A stretch of DNA of 64,000 bases from Anthostomella pinea (lineage: Eukaryota > Ascomycota > Sordariomycetes > Xylariales > Xylariaceae): assembly GCA_963556695.1 (NCBI GenBank), contig CAUWAG010000012.1:744001-808000 (forward strand). Reading direction: 5' to 3'. How positions within the stretch are numbered: position 1 is the stretch's first letter; the number at the start of each line of letters is the position of its first letter. Position numbers and translations under genes: made by a program. Of the stretch, positions 55,860-64,000 are shown in pieces. A model generated the notes under the pieces. The model was not told the origin of the DNA and did not search any database. It was given only the letters and a program-made list of their open reading frames with translations.

Positions 55860-56059
55860 GGACTGCGTCTCGTGGTCACGATGGCCTCACTTGCGTTCAG
55901 TTGTCTAATCATTGCACCCCGTTTCATTTGATTGACTCCGTCTCTCTTACTTCACTCCGTTCCGTCTAACGGTCCTTCCAGCCCTTTGATCGGTCGTCCC
56001 TCCCTCATCGTCACTCCGTTCCTCATGCCTCAAGCGACACTATAGAGCGTGGACGCTAA

Positions 56060-56240
56060 TTGCTTGGGCTGCGTTGCCGGCGTTGTTGTCCCGTTCGTCA
56101 ACGACTTATCGCGAAAAGAATCGCCTGGTTTATTATTAAACTCGGAATTCTAGCTCCACAACATTTTGGAGCTCTACCGAAAGCGCTCTGCCACCGACTT
56201 GGTAGCTGCACTCATACACGACATCGAGCAGGCCCGTATT
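56060..56240 (+). pseudogene. LINE reverse-transcriptase fragment A
   Basis: RLIAKRIAWFIIKLGILAPQ and HFGALPK match the ORF2 of the LINE at position 1; a 1-bp insertion at about 56180 then shifts the frame (SATDLVAALIHDIEQA in the next frame). Confidence 0.85.
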
Positions 56241-56394
56241 CAGCAGGAGGGGGGTCATTCTCGTCTTGAAGATCGGAACCAGGTGTGTTGGTATTAGATG
56301 CATTAGCGTTGTCTCCGCTTTCTTGTGCTTGAATAGCCATGTAACCTTCAACCATTTTCCACAGGTCAGAATTTGGATATAACAGTTTCGCCCT

Positions 56395-56735
56395 GTGAAG
56401 CGTGATCTTTTCCCAGACAGAAAGGTCAAGGCCCTATATAAGATCATCGCCTGGCACAAGCTAGGTCCACAGCTAAAATCCCCGCCAATTAAGATTGGTG
56501 ATCGAGTCATAGAATTCACAGAAGAAAAGGCAGAAATATTACGGGAAGAGATACTAGGCCGCTTTTCAAACGCAGATGACCTAGACCACGAACCGTTAAA
56601 GGGCTGGCAACAGTCGGAAGCAAAGCTCTACTGGGAGACCTCGGCTACGATAGAGGAAGTTGAGCAGTACACGATAGGGGTATCCAGCACGTCCCCCGGC
56701 GTGGACGGCATCACGGTACGCCTGCTCAGTCCGAA
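56395..56735 (+). pseudogene. LINE ORF2 linker fragment B
   Basis: ALYKIIAWHKLGPQLKSPPI through EEVEQYTIGVSSTSPGVDGI and TVRLL is the endonuclease-RT linker, upstream of fragment A in a normal element. Its order relative to A is therefore reversed. Confidence 0.85.
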
Positions 56736-56935
56736 TACCCTGGTAGTGACGTCCTCCAGTCTTATCCGAGCAGTTCTATCCGATAGGAAGGAATCTACCC
56801 ATTTTATTAAGGCTGGTGCCCAGCCCTGCTGGCGGAGCCTGAGGAGCAATCTCCGGCGAAGTACTGCATCAAACGCCCCTTGTACATCCAAGCCCGCCTG
56901 CCGTGTGCCACGGGCTGTTCTGGCGCTGGCGTCCA
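56735..56935 (-). pseudogene. LINE reverse-transcriptase fragment C (inverted)
   Basis: On the minus strand LDVQGAFDAVLRRRLLLRLR and KWVDSFLSDRTARIRLEDV are the RT palm just after fragment A. It is inverted against fragment B at 56735. Confidence 0.85.
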
Positions 56936-57457
56936 AAGAGGTTGGGAATATTTAGAAAAGGATGATTTCTTAGTACTTATATGTTTAACCAGAAACGAGG
57001 GCGATAAAACGCCCAAGCTAGACTTTATCGTAATGCGGTTAGGAACAATTCCTGTAAGTCTAAAATTCTGCCAGGTTCAGCCATGAAATAAGCCATCCTT
57101 AGCCTAGACCAGAAGAGGAGGATCTACCCGATCATGTTTCCCCACGATCACTTCTGCCTTCGGTCAGTGAGAACAACTGGACAGTAAGAGTAATACAAGC
57201 TCACCTGAGACGCCTGAAACATGGGTCACGGATTAAGCAAGGCCAGAAGGTATCCACGGAAGCTGCTGCGCATTGGACAAGAACCCGTTTCTATGTTAGT
57301 CATTTGGCTGCCAAGACCAATGTCTTACATACCAAGTTAGGAGAGCATTACTCTTAGCCTGTGGATGTGGTCATGCTGCATGCCACGTCAGTAGGTTTGC
57401 TGCATGGTATGGATTATGGCTACTAATAACCAATCATTCTTAGCCGCCTCTCAACTT
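56936..57457. other. Non-coding with a MITE end
   Basis: 57405-57440 carries CTACTAATAACCAATCATTCT, the right terminal repeat word of the MITE family. No gene is seen in the rest. Confidence 0.45.
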
Positions 57458-57473
57458 TTCTTACGTGACGCCA

Positions 57474-57565
57474 GGCCGTATGGCGCAATGGTCAAATGCG
57501 CCTGGTTGTGTTCTCGTTTGTGCGGTGGGCGACGAGAACAAGTGGGTTCGAATCCTGTTATGGCC
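57474..57565 (+). ncRNA. tRNA-like promoter head of SINE copy 1
   Basis: Seven-pair acceptor GGCCGTA/TATGGCC, D-arm GCGC/GCGC and B box at 57545-57555. The anticodon arm is replaced by a 9-bp stem with a 14-nt loop. Confidence 0.78.
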
Positions 57566-58036
57566 CCCTTCTGACCCGGCTTGTGCGAGTCGACAACCAG
57601 CACACGATAATGGAGAGGCCTCTTATTGCAGAGCCCGATAGCCAAACAGCTTGTCTCCATAACACCCACTCCTGCGAGGTTTTTCCCCTTGTGGTTTCCC
57701 TCGCCAGCAGATAACAAACACCTACTTCACCCACCAATGCGACATATATCGAACGGCTACTGGAACGATGTGTGCACCAGAGGACTGAGGTTCACTGGGT
57801 CGCTTAGTCACTGGACAGGAGGTTTTTCTGACGGAATCGTGTTTGGGTATTGACTAAAACCATCTGGTCACTCCAGGTTGGTACCGCTACAGCGAGGATA
57901 GGCTCGTGCGCGGATCTGAATGTATCTAGACTGACACCTCTACAACCTTGCAATGCAATGGCCCTGGGAGGCGTGGTTTGCCCTATGGAGGAACTGCACT
58001 CACGATAAATGCAATCAAATCAATCATCATCAAATC
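57474..58036 (+). mobile_element. tRNA-derived SINE, copy 1
   Basis: 563 bp flanked by a perfect 16-bp duplication TTCTTACGTGACGCCA (57458-57473, 58037-58052). It begins exactly at the tRNA-like acceptor GGCCGTA and ends in an ATCAATCATCATCAAATC tail. Body and 3' end are shared with copy 2 (39958-40534); the last 130 bp are the LINE 3' end. No protein is encoded. Confidence 0.93.
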
Positions 58037-58394
58037 TTCTTACGTGACGCCAGTATTCCTTTTCCGTAGGTGGTTAGTACCTTATGATAAAAGCAGCATC
58101 AGAATGACTCATAAATACGATAATAGTTTGCTCTTGCCCAGGCTAAGGACGGATTCCACTGCGATGAAGAGCCCTGTACGGATTGGCTTGCTCCCCGTTC
58201 TGATTCTTCTGCTGGCGTGGGCCCCCTGAAGCTACAGCGCCCTTCAGTGCACATAAACAGTTTAGTGGTCTTCAACGCTTAGGATTTCCAACGTTGAAAA
58301 GTTTTTAAACGCGTAATGACCGGAACAGTCTAATATGATGAACCGTCGCTCAGCGGTTTCTCAATTATACGACGCCGAAAATCTTTAACTGTGT

Positions 58395-58600
58395 TGGATC
58401 CATGCGATTCCAGCCTGCAAACCATCTATACCAGGACCCACATGTATGATTAGATAAGTGATTAGATACCGGATTGCGAGGTCACTTAGCCAGACCTTCA
58501 GGTCCAGCTAGACCTCCCAATCCAACCATCAGCAACATCATGACCTTGACCCCATACTCGAGTATTATGATTGATCGTTCAAGCCTGTTCCAACAAACTG
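58395..58600 (+). repeat. Foldback-family arm with empty LTR site
   Basis: TCCATGCGATTCCAG through AGATTAGATACCGGATT is the uninterrupted counterpart of 12490-12770. 58483-58595 is the single arm of the foldback family. Confidence 0.8.
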
Positions 58601-59102
58601 TTAATTAACCGTCAATTCATCGTTTACTAAACCCTTAGAACTCTAGAAGGGAGCCAGGAGCGGAGGAGCCAGCCAGGACCCGTCCTAGCCAGTCAGCCAG
58701 CCAGGTCAGCCTAGCCATACAGGGACTAGTATCGGAGCCGGGTTAAGGCCCCTCCCACCAATCAGATCGCAGGGTTTCAGCTGGACAAAATTCAATTGGA
58801 TATATACGTGAAGCTAGAGAGGGCGAACGCTCCTTCACTCGTTCCTCGTTCCGGAGCTTATCTTATATACGTACTGTCATCATTCGACGGAGAAAAAGAA
58901 TAGTACAGGATATACCATGATATAAAGCTAGAGCCATCGGGTGGTCTGAGCTTTGCTGAGATAAGATAGCCAACGTCTACCTGGCGTGCTACTATGAAGC
59001 CAGTCATGCATCCGTACCCCTTATTCCAAACAGTTTTAATTTAAACAGCTTTAAGTTTCCTCCACACTCGACGACGCGACGACTCGACGACTTGACGGCA
59101 AC
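58601..59102. other. Non-coding, no clear feature
   Basis: A CAGCCAGCCAGG-type short repeat lies at 58660-58710. Otherwise nothing was recognised. Confidence 0.4.
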
Positions 59103-59394
59103 ATGGCTTCGGAAGAAGTGGCAATAGCCAAAGTATCCGTGGGCGAGGTCTCCGCCATGAGTGATGCCGAGCTCGCCCAGTTCATGCAGCAACATCGCCT
59201 CCCCAACGGCGACTACGATCTCCCTGTTGGAGGTGCTGTCCAAGGACGAACGCGGCTGCCTGTCACGGCGAGCATACTGGGGAGCTGGGACATGGCCTGC
59301 AGCAAGCAGCTATTACTCTATTGACGAGAATATCAAGACTAGAGAGGAAAGGAAGAGAGAGAGAGATAGGTACAGTGAGAGGTTGCCCTTTTAA
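59103..59394 (+). pseudogene. Small ORF, possible frameshifted fragment
   Basis: MASEEVAIAKVSVGEVSAMS, then DAELAQFMQQHRLPNGDYDL is protein-like. After DLPV a shift to the next frame gives EVLSKDERGCLSRR, which reads as the natural continuation. It resembles N-termini of some fungal STAND or ankyrin proteins, but this is uncertain. Confidence 0.4.
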
Positions 59395-59735
59395 GGGGAT
59401 CCTCTGGTCAGATCCTTCCCCTATTGGGAAGTATCCGCTTGTCATGTGGGAAGGTCTGTGCAGGCCGTCACAACCTCCATATTTATGCTAAAGCAGGCAT
59501 TTGTCTTAGTAACCGACTATTTTTGCTTTGGCGGAATAAATTTTTTTTTTACAAGCTGGATAGTACCATGCCCCACCCACCACTCGGCCACCCCCACCAC
59601 TCGGCCACCCCCACCACTCGGACTGCAAAATCTACTGCCACACACCAAAATATCAACAACTTCACTTACAGCGAAATCAGTCAATTCATGGTATCTTCGG
59701 CTGCGAAAACGTGCAATCTACTCGTCTATGGCGGT
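59395..59735. other. Non-coding, tandem CCACCACTCGG repeat
   Basis: CCACCACTCGGCCACCC is repeated three times at 59574-59626. This may be the subterminal region of the transposon whose coding end starts at 59736. Confidence 0.5.
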
Positions 59736-60530
59736 TTAGTTATCGTATCTAGCCGGCCGGCGACTCTGTCGGCCCGAACGGGTCTCCCTAGCGGCCACAA
59801 TCTCCTCCTCTTCTTCTGAATCAGAGCTTTCATCCTTTTTCTCCTCATCAGTGGTATCTTCAATAACCACAGGCTGCGCGGCCCTGCGGCCTCTCTGAGG
59901 CTGTTCCTCACTAGCTGCCAGAATATCCGGGATATTTTTGAAGCGTTTATTCGGGTTGGGGATCTTTCTGCGCTTTTTAGGGCGCATGCGGTCTAGTTCG
60001 GCCTCCAGGCTCTCGATCTTCTGGTCCTTTAGCACCATCTCTCCTGATTGCTTCTCAAAGGCTTTCGCAACCTTGCGTAACTTCAGCCGAGTGGTTGGGG
60101 ACTTGTTTTTGCCCATATCCATGATTTGGCGGCTATTTTTAGGCGTCTGGAAGTCTTCAGGTTCTGAACTTTCGACCTGTTCAGGCTCAGGGGTTGCGGC
60201 CTTATCCTGTTGGATTTCTGGATGTGATAAAGCCTTTCTGCGGTTAATAGGCCAATTTCCAGTAGTTGTAAAGCCAACCTGACAATTTTTGACCGTCAAG
60301 CCGTCGTTCCTTGCCTTGGAGTAGTATCTGATGAAGTTGATCTTGTCCACAGGGGCAGCATCAGTTAGAGTAGCTAACTGAGCGATATGCTTGCGGTAAG
60401 CAGCTTTCACGGCGTTAAAGGGGCCGTTATCAAGTGGTTGAAGCCCGTGGGAGGTATGTGCTGGAAGAAAACAAAGCTGAACGTTATTCAAGAAGCACGT
60501 AGTTATGAATTCATCCTACCGCTAAATGGT
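59736..60530 (-). pseudogene. Fot1/pogo-like transposase, C-terminal part
   Basis: The exon begins after an acceptor (CTAACCATTTAGCGGTAG) with DEFITTCFLNNVQLCFLPAH and TSHGLQPLDNGPFNAVKAAY, the end of the DDE_1 catalytic domain, then a coiled coil (VLKDQKIESLEAELDRM) and a basic/acidic tail (RPKKRRKIPNPNKRFK, DSSDSEEEEEI). Everything upstream, including DNA-binding and most of the DDE core, is missing. The break at about 60535 lies at the intron and adjoins the kinase-like gene. Confidence 0.85.
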
Positions 60531-60593
60531 TAGCTATACATCTATGGATTTCAAGCGAAATAAAATAGAGAAAAATATCACCGACGGGAGAAC

Positions 60594-61322
60594 TTGCGTC
60601 AGCCTCTTGCGTCTGTCGCTTCATATTCGTCACGTCAAATTCAGCTCCTACCTGGTACAGCTCGTCAGCTCGATCCATACCTTCAGGGGCCCACTAAGGT
60701 TCTTGTTGGCGGCACCACCTGCTACTTCAAGGCGTGGAAGCCTGGGCGTGGGAAGAGAGGAGCAACGTATCATGAGATACTAGCGTATGAGAAGATAGCA
60801 AACGCTATATCGGAGGGCAAGATCTCGGGGGGCATCCACATCTGCCGTCTATATGGCGTGGTTATTGATCACGATGACGACCTCCCTGACCACTACCCGC
60901 CCCACGACCGCGATGCCGGTAAAGGTCAACACATTGACGGTCGTAATAAACGGCTAGTGGGCCTCCTACTTACATATATCGAGAACAAGGGTGTATTAAG
61001 ATATGTAGCGCCTTGGCCAAAACATGCTGAAGATCGACTTCGTTGGGCCGATGAGCTTAAGGTTATTATCCAATCCTTATATCGTGCCGGATTAGTTTGG
61101 GGCGATGCCAAGCCCGAAAACATTCTTGTTAATAATATGGATAATCTCTGGCTTGTCGATTTCGGTGGCAGTTACACTGAAGGCTGGGTTGACAAGGAGA
61201 AACGGGACACAAAGGAAGGGGACTTACAAGGGCTAGAAAGGATCAGGAAATGGCTAGTTAACGGCTGTAGGGCACCCGTGCCGGGGAGTGTCCATGCAGG
61301 TGGAGAATTAGAGCTCTTATAG
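60594..61322 (+). pseudogene. Protein-kinase-like gene, 5'-truncated
   Basis: 242 residues from a TTG. The C-lobe is clear: helix RWADELKVIIQSLYRAGLV, catalytic loop WGDAKPENIL (Asp at about 171, Asn at about 176), metal-binding VDFGG (about 188-192) and SYTEGWVD. The N-lobe is partial (TKVLVGGTTCYFKAWKPG) and its glycine-rich loop is not identified. This matches fungal small kinase-like proteins common in accessory regions. The gene begins right next to the transposase fragment, so its first exon was probably removed. The C-terminus after IRKWL looks natural. Confidence 0.7.
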
Positions 61323-61539
61323 CTGTTGTATGAGCGTTATGGGTGCTGTACACGTTAAATGCGCCATCAAGTCTAAGAACCTTTAGCCACTTCTACCTGA
61401 TAGGCCGCACGAGTCCAGCACACTATCAATTTCTGTCGTGCCCATACTACTATCCCCGGCCGGGGGACCGAACTGCTAGAACAGCACCATTACAAGGTCA
61501 AGGTAGAGAACCTGCCACGCTTCTCTGCCCTTGTACAGA

Positions 61540-62118
61540 CGGGAATGGCTTCTATGCCTAACAGGACGGACATCAAGTTCAAGCGGCAATTAAGCAACTA
61601 CGTGGACAAGCTCACGGAAGTGCTACGATCGGCCCTTATTACCGTCGGCACACTCGCCACAGGCAACGGTAACGGAGCCCCCTGGTGGACCAAGGACTGC
61701 AAGGAGGCCTACCGCACCTACAGAGCCTCGTAAGCTATCAGGCCTAGCGACCAGATGGAGTTCACAGAGGAGCATCGCACCTTCCTTTCTGTGGTCCGCA
61801 AAGCCAAACGAGAGTACTGGCAGAAGATCATCGACTCTGCGCACACTGACAAGGACCTATATAAGATCATCGGCTAGCACAAGCTAGGGGCCCGACTCAA
61901 ATCCCCACCGATCAAGGTGGGCGACAAGGTAGTCGAGTCCACCCAGGAGAAGGCTGAAGTGCTTGCGGAAGAGGTGCTAGCACGCTTCTTAGATGACGAC
62001 GACCTGGACTATGATCCACTGGAAGGGCGGGAGCCCTCTGAAGCCAGGCTCCACTGGGACACCACGGTATCTGTTGCACAGCAAGGAGGCCAGAAAGGAT
62101 GCAAATCTGCTGTGTTAG

Positions 62119-62156
<38 letters not shown>

Positions 62157-62161
62157 TTGTT

Positions 62162-62194
<33 letters not shown>

Positions 62195-62475
62195 GGAAGG
62201 TCTGGAGGTGGTGCGCAGCTGCAGTGGATGTGGGCAATATACCAACCCAAGTGGGTCACGTGACCACGCAACAGTATCTTTGGAAGAGGTCGAGCAGTAT
62301 ACCGTCGGGGTCACTAGCACCTCCCCCGGCGTAGACGGGATCACGGTGAGGCTGCTCAAGGCCTGCTGGGAACATATCAAGGACGCCGTGCGCGACGTTT
62401 TCGAGCTCTGCATGCAATTACGGCACTTCCCCGCAGCCTGACAGGATGCAGAGGTGTCAATGATCCCTAAGGCTC
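61540..62475 (+). pseudogene. LINE ORF2 fragment split by an insertion
   Basis: APWWTKDCKEAYRTYRAS, a TAA, RKAKREYWQKIIDSAHTDKD, a TAG where Trp is expected, KLGARLKSPPIKVGDKVVES, then WDTTVS, a 201-bp insertion, SLEEVEQYTVGVTSTSPGVD and AEVSMIPK. It corresponds to the endonuclease-RT linker of the LINE at position 1. Several stops show it is dead. Confidence 0.88.
62073..62273. mobile_element. 201-bp insertion with 6-bp duplication and CTG/TTG run
   Basis: GTATCT occurs at 62067-62072 and 62274-62279. The insert starts GTTGCACAGC and ends CACGCAACA; TGTTGC/GCAACA are short inverted ends. The centre (about 62120-62197) is CTGTTG/TTG trinucleotide repeat. Comparison with 56640 shows the host LINE without the insert. 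Confidence 0.65.
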
Positions 62476-63131
62476 TCCTACTAATGGTTGTATAAGACAT
62501 AGTACCTTACGCGGAACTCGGGACTGCGTAACAAGCTGACTTAAAGCTGAACATTTGTGCGTATCTCTCATGGGAATGAACGGCGGCAAGTGGCGTAGGG
62601 TGACTTTTATGTCAAGAATCGGATCCTATGAGCAGTCGGATGATTACCATCCGACCCCCCGAACCTTTCTAGATGGTCTAGACACTTGCGGTCCCCCCGG
62701 TACATGATTCTCTTCCTGGATATCCCTGTGTTGTGGGTCACTCCTTATCCTGTTATCACACGTGATATCCCTTGTCACCTACCGCCGTTCAACAGCAGAG
62801 GCTGCCAACCTACGGATCTAGAGAGGGTGGTCCGTCAGCCACCGCCTAGGCTACACTACCATCCGACCCCCCGAACCGGCACACCCCCCCAACCGGCACA
62901 GCCAAACCCCACAATCACCACCAAAAGTCCCCTTACTCACTTACACGGATTACAGCCCCTTTTGAGGGTATCTAGACTTTCTTTAGATGGTTAGATAGCC
63001 CTTTTCTTGGTGTTTAACGGAATATAGATTATTTAATTGCTGGGCCATCGGCATCGGCATTTAGCAGCCTCCGTGCCCCGCCCTTAAATGCAAATTTGCT
63101 GTAGAATTCTCTCTGTGAGCCCCTGTCCCTC
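62476..63131. other. Non-coding, candidate transposon 5' terminus
   Basis: ACCATCCGACCCCCCGAACC occurs at 62646-62665 and again at 62858-62877, followed by CCGGCACACCCCCC. The second copy precedes the pogo-like ORF by about 270 bp and could be in its terminal region. Confidence 0.5.
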
Positions 63132-64000
63132 ATGCACCACAGCATCCTGAAGCCAGCCACGATGCCTCCGCCCACGTATACAGAGGATGATGTGGTGGAT
63201 GCCTACCTAGACGTCACAGATAATGGCATGTCCGTGAGAAAATCCAGCCAAAAATACGGCGTCCCGGCCAGCACGCTGTCAGCACGCATAAGGGGGAGAG
63301 GGACTAAAACGGAGGCTCACACCACCGAGCAGAGAATTTCTCCCGAGCAAGAAAGCAAGGTAGCAGCCTGGATATTGCGCCAGGAGACTTTAGGGCTTGC
63401 CCCCTCTCACTCAGTCGTCAGGGAAATTATGGTAGAACTCCTAAAAAGAAAGGGGGATTTCGCACCACTTGGGAACCACTATATGGACAGCTTTAAACGA
63501 CGCAACCCTACCATTCAGACTAAAATCGGCAAGCGAATGGAATCCGCTCGGTTTAAGGGGTTTACCCCTAAGTCTGTGAACTGGTTCTTCAACATCTTGG
63601 AGGACTACGGCTGGGTGAAGCCAGAAAATACGTACAATGTCGATAAGGGCGGCATCATGTCGGGTTTTGGTAACTCTTTCGAGCCCCCTATCCTCACAGT
63701 CAACTAACTACCCTTATAGGCATCGATTCCCTAGTTCTGGGAAGTTCTGAGACGAGGAAAGCTTTCCTAAAGAGCCCCCAGGGCCGCTCGTGGACATCTT
63801 TCATCGAGACCATTTCAGCTACCGGTAGAGTACTCAAACCAGGCTTGATTTTCAAGGGAAAAGATCTTCAAGCGCAGTGGTTCCTCGAGGAATTCCAGAA
63901 GATAGCCGACTGGTACTATATAACGTCGGAAAACGGCTGGACCAGTAACGATATCGCCTGCCAGTGGCTTGAGCACGTTTTCATACCACAAGTAGATGAA
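63132..64000 (+). CDS. Fot1/pogo-like transposase, N-terminal part (continues beyond window)
   Basis: Exon 1 (63132-63658) and exon 2 (63710 onward) join across GTAACT...CTAAC...TATAG to give SGFG-IDSLVLGSS. A helix-turn-helix of the pipsqueak type lies near the N-terminus (YTEDDVVDAYLDVTDNGMSV, GVPASTLSARIRG), then a CENP-B/Tc5 HTH (ISPEQESKVAAWILRQE, SFKRRNPTIQTKIG) and the start of the DDE_1 domain with first Asp in NVDKGG. The frame stays open to the window edge (WLEHVFIPQVDE). An inner ATG at 63162 (MPPPTY) is an equally likely start. It appears intact as far as seen. Confidence 0.88.

Larger units (their letters stand above)
46245..56040. repeat. Array of about 1.95-kb units, head-opposed, with P-loop ORFs
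   Basis: Units consist of a GC cap (GGGGCGGGCCCCCCGTACCC), a spacer with an antisense ORF, a cassette with CACGGGCCTT and a 57-bp inverted repeat, then about 600 bp dense in CACTCCGTTC, GCTCCGCTC and CCTCCGGTC words leading to the next cap. Cap starts at 50591, 52513 and 54465 (plus) are 1922 and 1952 bp apart; the minus-strand caps end at 46310 and 48240, 1930 bp apart. Hairpins at 49953, 51894, 53856 and 55802 are 1941, 1962 and 1946 bp apart. Orientation switches near 49150. The last unit is cut near 56040 by LINE debris. No known mobile-element class explains it. Confidence 0.9.

Noticed and set aside
46245..56040. rDNA spacer or CRISPR-like array
   Set aside because: No rRNA sequence is adjacent, the units are about 2 kb with ORFs, and there are no short direct repeats with unique spacers.
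57478..57565. A functional tRNA gene
   Set aside because: Acceptor, D arm and B box are present, but no 7-nt anticodon loop can be drawn and the sequence is part of a repeat with target-site duplications.
62009..62500. 163-residue minus-strand ORF with an Asn/Ser run
   Set aside because: It is the complement of the CTG/TTG repeat inserted in a LINE fragment.

Overview
The window looks like a repeat-rich accessory segment of a filamentous ascomycete (Pezizomycotina) nuclear genome. The evidence is short spliceosomal introns of about 45-150 nt with GTAnGT donors and CTAAC-type branch sites, plus Tad1-like LINE, Copia, Ty3 and Fot1/pogo-like elements. Gene families typical of these fungi are also present: NACHT proteins with an alpha/beta-hydrolase N-terminus, DUF6601, patatin, single-Myb, bZIP and two-RRM proteins. 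No species is assigned. Splice models were made by eye.

Layout. 1-3357: minus-strand Tad1-like LINE with an intact endonuclease-RT frame running off the left edge, inserted in a hydrolase-NACHT gene (3358-5354, minus). 6500-8032: mosaic of a frameshifted DUF6601 gene, a NACHT fragment and a Copia gag fragment. 8236-9338: two-chromodomain gene. 9339-16040: mostly repeats (solo LTR with target-site duplication, foldback element, MITE-like copies, LINE fragment). 16044-23075: membrane protein gene, Myb gene, broken patatin gene, RRM gene. 23100-37940: relics, including a Ty3 pol end, a decayed copy of the membrane protein gene, a DUF7587-like ORF, a membrane gene cut by a LINE, and Copia pol. 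38660-45003: bZIP gene ended by a solo LTR, a SINE copy, a zinc-finger pseudogene and a MADS-like gene.

46245-56040 is the most unusual part. It is an array of about 1.95-kb units, two on the minus strand at left and about three and a half on the plus strand at right. Units share a GC-rich cap, a zone dense in CACTCCGTTC-like words, and a cassette with a perfect 12-13-bp inverted repeat that covaries between copies. Three units carry an antisense ORF from one divergent P-loop kinase-like family; only one keeps a Walker A motif.

56060-64000: rearranged LINE fragments, a second SINE copy with a 16-bp target-site duplication, a 5'-truncated kinase-like gene, and two Fot1/pogo-like transposase pieces, the last running off the right edge.

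The genes do not form a pathway. The window reads as a graveyard and nursery of mobile DNA with a few intact regulatory or RNA-binding genes (chromodomain, Myb, RRM, perhaps MADS-like). Most other genes are cut by insertions, frameshifts or nonsense changes. A tRNA-headed SINE shares its 3' end with the LINE, suggesting an active LINE/SINE pair in the recent past.
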